Source: Hirundichthys speculiger
Lineage: Eukaryota > Chordata > Actinopteri > Beloniformes > Exocoetidae
Length of the DNA stretch: 64,000 nucleotides
Reading direction: 5' to 3'
Assembly: GCA_018398805.1 (NCBI GenBank)
Contig: JAGFBZ010000856.1
Span: 62,001 to 126,000 of the forward strand
Positions 59,011 through 64,000 of this stretch are shown one piece after another. A program made the position numbers and the translations under genes. The notes under the pieces were generated by a model. The model was not told where the DNA came from. It ran no database searches and was given only the letters and a program-made list of their open reading frames with translations. Every line of letters starts with the position of its first letter. Position 1 is the first letter of the stretch.

Positions 59011-61851
59011 GAAATAAAATTGATGATTACCTATCTCTGCTAGACTTGAATGAGGTGTTGCACCTGTCAGCTTAACAGAAAACATGACCCCAACAACAGC
59101 GGTCAGTTAAATTCATGGAAATGATTCATGGCAAAGGCCAACTTCTATGTGCAGCCTGAATCAGTTGCGAGCAAAAGGAGGGACGAAGGACGCAAGCAAG
59201 CAAGAAAGAAAGAAATCCAGGAGGTAAAAAATAACAGTTGAGCCAAATGTAAACCATTGCGAGCAACTAAACTGAAGATGACGTGACAATGGGCTGAAGA
59301 GAATCAGTCATGGACCAACAATCGGATGAAAGTGATATTCAGTGATAAATCAGGAATCTGTATTGATCAAGGAGACAATGAGCTACAATGAAATACTTTA
59401 AAATGACTACCAGAAGGAAACAACAAAATTTATATTCATCAATGACGTGGAGTTGCATTTCAGGTGACGGACCAGCATAAATGGCAGACAACAGCTCCAC
59501 AGCAAACGGACAGGTGTCCATCTAAAATTTAGACACTTTTTTCTAAACAAAAAGTAGACTTGGTAAAAATGAGTCCATTTTTCAGGGGGATAAACGCATC
59601 TTGCCACAGAGCAAAAGGAATCTAAACTTTTTTTTAGGAAAGCATGGCCAACAAGCAGTCTGGATCTCAATCCAACTGAAAACTTATAATGAAAATTGAA
59701 ACACAAGGCTCCATCTGCAAACTGCTATACGAGAGTCTGAACCTGAAATAATGAGCCAATCCTGCGCCGTTATAAAAGCCAGCGGAGGTGCAACAAAGTA
59801 CTGGATCTGATATCTTTTAGTTCGTATATTTTTTCCCTCATGATTGAGCGATTCATACTTTCATCCTCTACTTGACCTGAAAACAAATTTTTGCGCTTCA
59901 GTTTACAAAACCAGACAGTGTAGTTTCGTGGGGATGTGACGCACAAATACAGACTGTACTTTGTTAAATGTTGAACTATTCTTTTAAAGCAAATTCAGAT
60001 ACTTGAGTCGTCTTTGGTTGACAGTGGGGGCCGCTGCCATGTCTGTCAAGCTCAAATCTTCATGTTTTCAGTTTGATGCCAATTTTGATTCGAGTCCTCA
60101 CAAACTGATGGTTCTTACATTTTAATTTCCTTTGACGTAACCCATCTTCTCCTCGGCCGCCCACTCCTTCTCCTGATGCCTAATGTGGCTGTTTAAATGA
60201 TACAGTCTGAACTGAACTGACTGTTACAGTCGCTCACGGTACTTCATTTTCATTTCCTTCTCTGTGATGATTTTCCATGAGATGCTAATGGAAAACTTGG
60301 ATTTTGCTCAAGGCAAAAGTTTTACTGCAAATGCTTTCAACAGATGAACATGCTCTGGTTGGTGCAGAGAAATGTGAGATATGATAGCAATTTCAGTCCT
60401 GGCTTTTAACCTTTTTGGGTTATGACGGGATAATGACAACTCAACTGAGGCTTCAGCAAACGTCTAAAAAAAGAAAGAGGTCAGTGCCCTGGGAAAAACA
60501 TCTCTGCACCACAATCATCATTAAGTCATTAAACATGTCGAGACTTGGCTGCCATGCCCCACCCTGACTCTAAACAATCTGGCGTACTTCCTGGGAGCTT
60601 CCCCCTCTTCCTCGCTTTCCTCTCCTTTACCAACCTCCGCACTCACTTCCTGCAATTTTACCAAGAAGGGGCTTTTGCTGACAACCAGATGCAACTTCCA
60701 GTTAGCTGACTCATTTCTTGTTCCCGATCAGTGATTGATCCTTGCGAGTTGTGTAGAAGTCAAGTTGTACATAGTTTCTGGTGAACTGTATGAGTCGAGC
60801 CTCCCACAGCGAACAATTGAGGCCAGTTGGAACATCTGGCAGCTCTCTATGACCTTAACTTCCAGCTGTTGGGAGGTCCAGAACTCTGCCACCAACCACA
60901 GACAGGAAGTGGGGAGCCAGTAAGCTGTCAACTCAACCCAACACCAAAGCAAAAAACACGGCCACAACCTTTGGCTTTCCTACTTTTAGGATGCCTGTAC
61001 GTATGAATGCAGATCTGAAGCCATCAGAGCATCTCTATGGTCAGCATTAGACTGACAAGATCCTCCAATTATAAGCAAAAACACAAAGTCTGTCAGAGAG
61101 CTTTTACACAACCACAGGTTGACAGTAACAGATGAGGAAAAAAAAAAACATTTTTATCTACGTTAGAGTAGGTTGCTTTCACAACTATAATCCTAACATG
61201 CTTATACTGCTACCTGGGTTTTTAATGAGATCTATGAATAAACATGGACAAGCTTTCTTTAAGAGAACCTGCTAGAGACACACTGAAGCCACAATCAGAG
61301 ATAGATGGAACAACAACAACACTGTTCATCTAAAGAATTTGTTAGTAATGTCTTTACGCATGATTTGGTGATTCTTCTGCACAAAATTCAGTGTCCAGAC
61401 ATTTTATCTTAAGGACAAAGGTAAGTAAAACAGAAAAAAAAAACCCTGCTGCAAGTCAAACAACAGTCACAATGACTAAACAGCATGGGTCTATGAAATT
61501 AAGCACCAAAGAAAATCTTATTTTTAATTCAGGTTAAAACCCCTCAGGACCAACTGTCTAAAGAACAAATCCATATTATGATCTAAGTTTGGAAAATACA
61601 ATCAGAAAGTAAATTCACTGACTGACTTTTAAGATGACAGCTGAATTATTGGATTTATGCCCTTCAACACCCATCAACTGCTTAAATTGTGTTACTCAAA
61701 GACATTCAGTATTTCAGACTGATGACATTTAAATGCTGCTTCAGCATAATTTAATCTGGGATGTGACCAAGAAAAGAATCAGAGAAGGATTTTACAGACA
61801 ATTTAATCAGAAACTGAACATAGCTTGCTCTGTCCCGGGTTATGATTAGAG
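58641..61851. other. upstream fchsd2 intron, nothing distinct
   Basis: No exon is supported. I looked for the missing first coding exon (human KVKVTQELKNIQVEQM) on the minus strand from 58160 to the end of the window and did not see it. Confidence 0.5.
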
Positions 61852-61960
61852 GTCGACCAATATGCATTTTCTAGGGCTGATGCCGATTATGGTTCAAGAA
61901 ACAGGGCAGTCGACGACAGTGTTTTGGCTGATATTTTTAATAATCCAAGTATAAATTAAG
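61852..61960. repeat. one end of a TAGAGGTCGACC-type element
   Basis: TTAGAGGTCGACCAATATGC followed by GGGCTGATGCCGATTATGG is a pattern I recall from fish DNA transposon ends. The opposite end was not found. Confidence 0.4.
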
Positions 61961-63184
61961 GAAGCCATGTATTTAGGAACGATTATCAAGTGATAAAAAG
62001 GTAAATAACCATTAAACTTTACTACATATAGAAATATATGAAGCATTCTGAGTAATTATCTATGCAAGCAAAAACTTAAAACCTTTAGTTCACTAATAGT
62101 ATTTTATGGAGGCTCTTATTGGATCTTTGGCCACCTTTTATCTTTGTCCTTTTTTTGTCTGTAAGGACTTGTTTATACTATTAAATTAGAAAAAAAAAAG
62201 AAATCTAGAGCTACAACAAAACATCCACAGCAGCAAAGGTTACTATAAAAAAAACAGTATAACAGCTGGAAACAAATTTAAAAGGAGCTAAAATACATTT
62301 TTCCCTGTCATCTTCTTGTCACTGGTGGTAGAGAGAAGACGCTCCTTTATTCTACAGAAAACTTCTGTTTAGTTTACCTTCATGCAGCAGTGGTGAAAAC
62401 AACAGTTCTGTTTCATACAGAAAATGTTTCAGTTCTTTTCAGCCAAACGGCAGTTTAGTATGTAGCCCAGCGCCTTTGTATTTGTTGAAGACTTTGACAC
62501 TAAAATTAAAAAAAAAAAAAAAAAAAGATTGTAGTTGTGAACCCAGAACTCTGCTGTTGCTTCAGTGGTTCTTGGTGCTGAATGAGAGACAGACGAGGCT
62601 GCAGCCCTTTAACAACACGGCAAAAAAAAAACGTTTCACACAAACAAACCAATAAATACACGTCATTCCAAGCAGTAAAATAAAATATATTTGAGCTAAT
62701 GAACACTGATGGGAGTTTGTACTCATAACAAAGTGAAAACTTAAAAAGTCACACTAAGACCAGAAGCTGCGTCTTTGAACCAACACACACACACACACAG
62801 ACACACACTTATATAAAAGGGGCTTGAATGTAAGAATTTCGGAAAAAGCTAAGAAACTTCTACACCTTTTTAAAAAGTAAACACACTGTCTCACAGTGCA
62901 GTGCTGACTGCAGATGTATCTGGCTGTTTATCGGTGTGTCGGTTTCAGGAGAAAATCCCACAACAAATAAAACAATTTAGCTTGCACTGCAGTTGGGGGT
63001 GGGGGGGTCCATCAGTTCACTATTGTTTTATTTTAAATGGTTTTTTTTTTTAATCATTGTCAATATGATCAAGAATAGCTTGTGGGTCTACCTAAATAAC
63101 GTATATATGGTGATAGAAAAGTTTTGACAGATCGCGTATTAAAAACCCCTATTATCGCCCACTATCACTACATTTCAGAAGCAT

Positions 63185-63500
63185 TTACAAGCATGTGTTG
63201 TAAGCCAGCCTGGCCCTTTAAGGGGTGTTGCCTGATGGGTAATGTAGTTTGTGAGGTGCGGGTGGCTGAACAGAGCAAGTGAAGTGAGCATAAACAGCGG
63301 CCGAGTGTTATGGATTTACATCCTCCGTTGACTGACAGGAGCCGAAAAATATAGACTGTGTAACGCTGTCAGTTCCTGAATAAAGTGCCATTCAGAGCAG
63401 AGAAAACTGGACTGTGTTACCTGCTTGTCACGGGCTTTGAAAAGCACAGTACAGCGGTTTCCCTGCTAGACCAGAGGCTGTACGGTAACACATGAAAGTG
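63185..63500. repeat. unclassified dispersed repeat K, copy 2
   Basis: Matches the repeat at 55-450 in the same order and orientation (AGCCAGCCTGGCCC, TGGGTAATGTAGT, GACAGGAGCC, AATAAAGTGC, ACCAGAGGCTGTACGGTAAC). Beyond 63500 the two copies diverge. Confidence 0.65.
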
Positions 63501-64000
63501 CATTTTGATGTGATGCGATGTTCACCCAAAACATGGCCACTTTTCACCAAATAAACTTTATTTCTAAATTATTTAGATATGTTTGCCTTGGTGACACATG
63601 AAATCATAGAAAAAAAAAAAAAAACGTTTTTTTTTTCCTAAGTTGATGGTGGATTTTGTGGCCCTCGCCACTGGGCGACAAGGCAGAGAAAAACGGTCGA
63701 AATGATTAAATTTTGGTCGCATTTGGCGACCAGTTAGTCGTGATTTTGGACCCGGAGTTATGAATAAATGCCAGTGATACAGTCAGGTTAAGAGGGAGTC
63801 AGCTTTGTGTCACTTGAATCCTGGGTTAATCCTTAATACGCCTGACTAACCTACTTACCTTACTCTGTAGTAAATCCCCCAGTTTAATTATGCAACTAAT
63901 CATAAGTTGATTGAAAGTCCTCTGAAAGGTCAACTTAAAATCATTTAACATTTATCTATCCAACCTAACAGATTTTTTTCTGAATGTAGTAACCAATTAT

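Overview
The window looks like vertebrate, specifically teleost fish, nuclear DNA. The genes are split into many short exons with GT...AG introns. The encoded proteins match vertebrate families exon by exon. The introns are packed with small hAT-type DNA transposons with 8-bp target duplications, plus a tRNA-derived SINE ending in a (ATGG)n tail. Species cannot be named from the sequence.

Two protein-coding genes fill the window, both on the minus strand and head to tail. On the right (27645 to beyond 58159) is fchsd2, an F-BAR plus double-SH3 protein of membrane trafficking. Eighteen coding exons are visible, from the early F-BAR domain to the stop codon; the first exon, with the start codon, lies beyond the right end. 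On the left (1236 to 24309) is rsf1, the histone-binding PHD-finger subunit of the RSF chromatin-remodelling complex. Fourteen exons are visible from the start codon to the acidic C-terminal part; the final C-terminal exons lie beyond the left end. The fchsd2 3' end and the rsf1 start are only about 1.2 kb apart. That gap holds a degraded RTE-type LINE fragment and the rsf1 promoter, with an ETS-type site and a YY1-like site overlapping the start codon.

The most unusual coding feature is rsf1 exon 6. It carries about 600 codons of tandem repeat built on an 8-residue unit (consensus E-P/A/L-D/G-K-T-x-x-x), with local higher-order units of 39 bp and 87 bp. I recall nothing like it in mammalian RSF1. 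The same exon has an apparent one-base frame change near 13045. In fchsd2 one intron uses a GC donor.

The rest is introns and mobile DNA. I could define about a dozen hAT-like miniature elements by matching 8-bp duplications and inverted ends. Several are nested, and many share a TAGGG(C/G)TG-like terminal core but differ in their palindromic subterminal motif. Other elements include a 1.35-kb element made of two nested pairs of inverted repeats (31673-33024), a pogo-type remnant with a readable helix-turn-helix fragment (13866-14910), two PIF/Harbinger-like elements (20411-21036 and 21704-23200), and an unclassified repeat present at both ends of the window. No operon, CRISPR, rRNA or intact tRNA gene is present.
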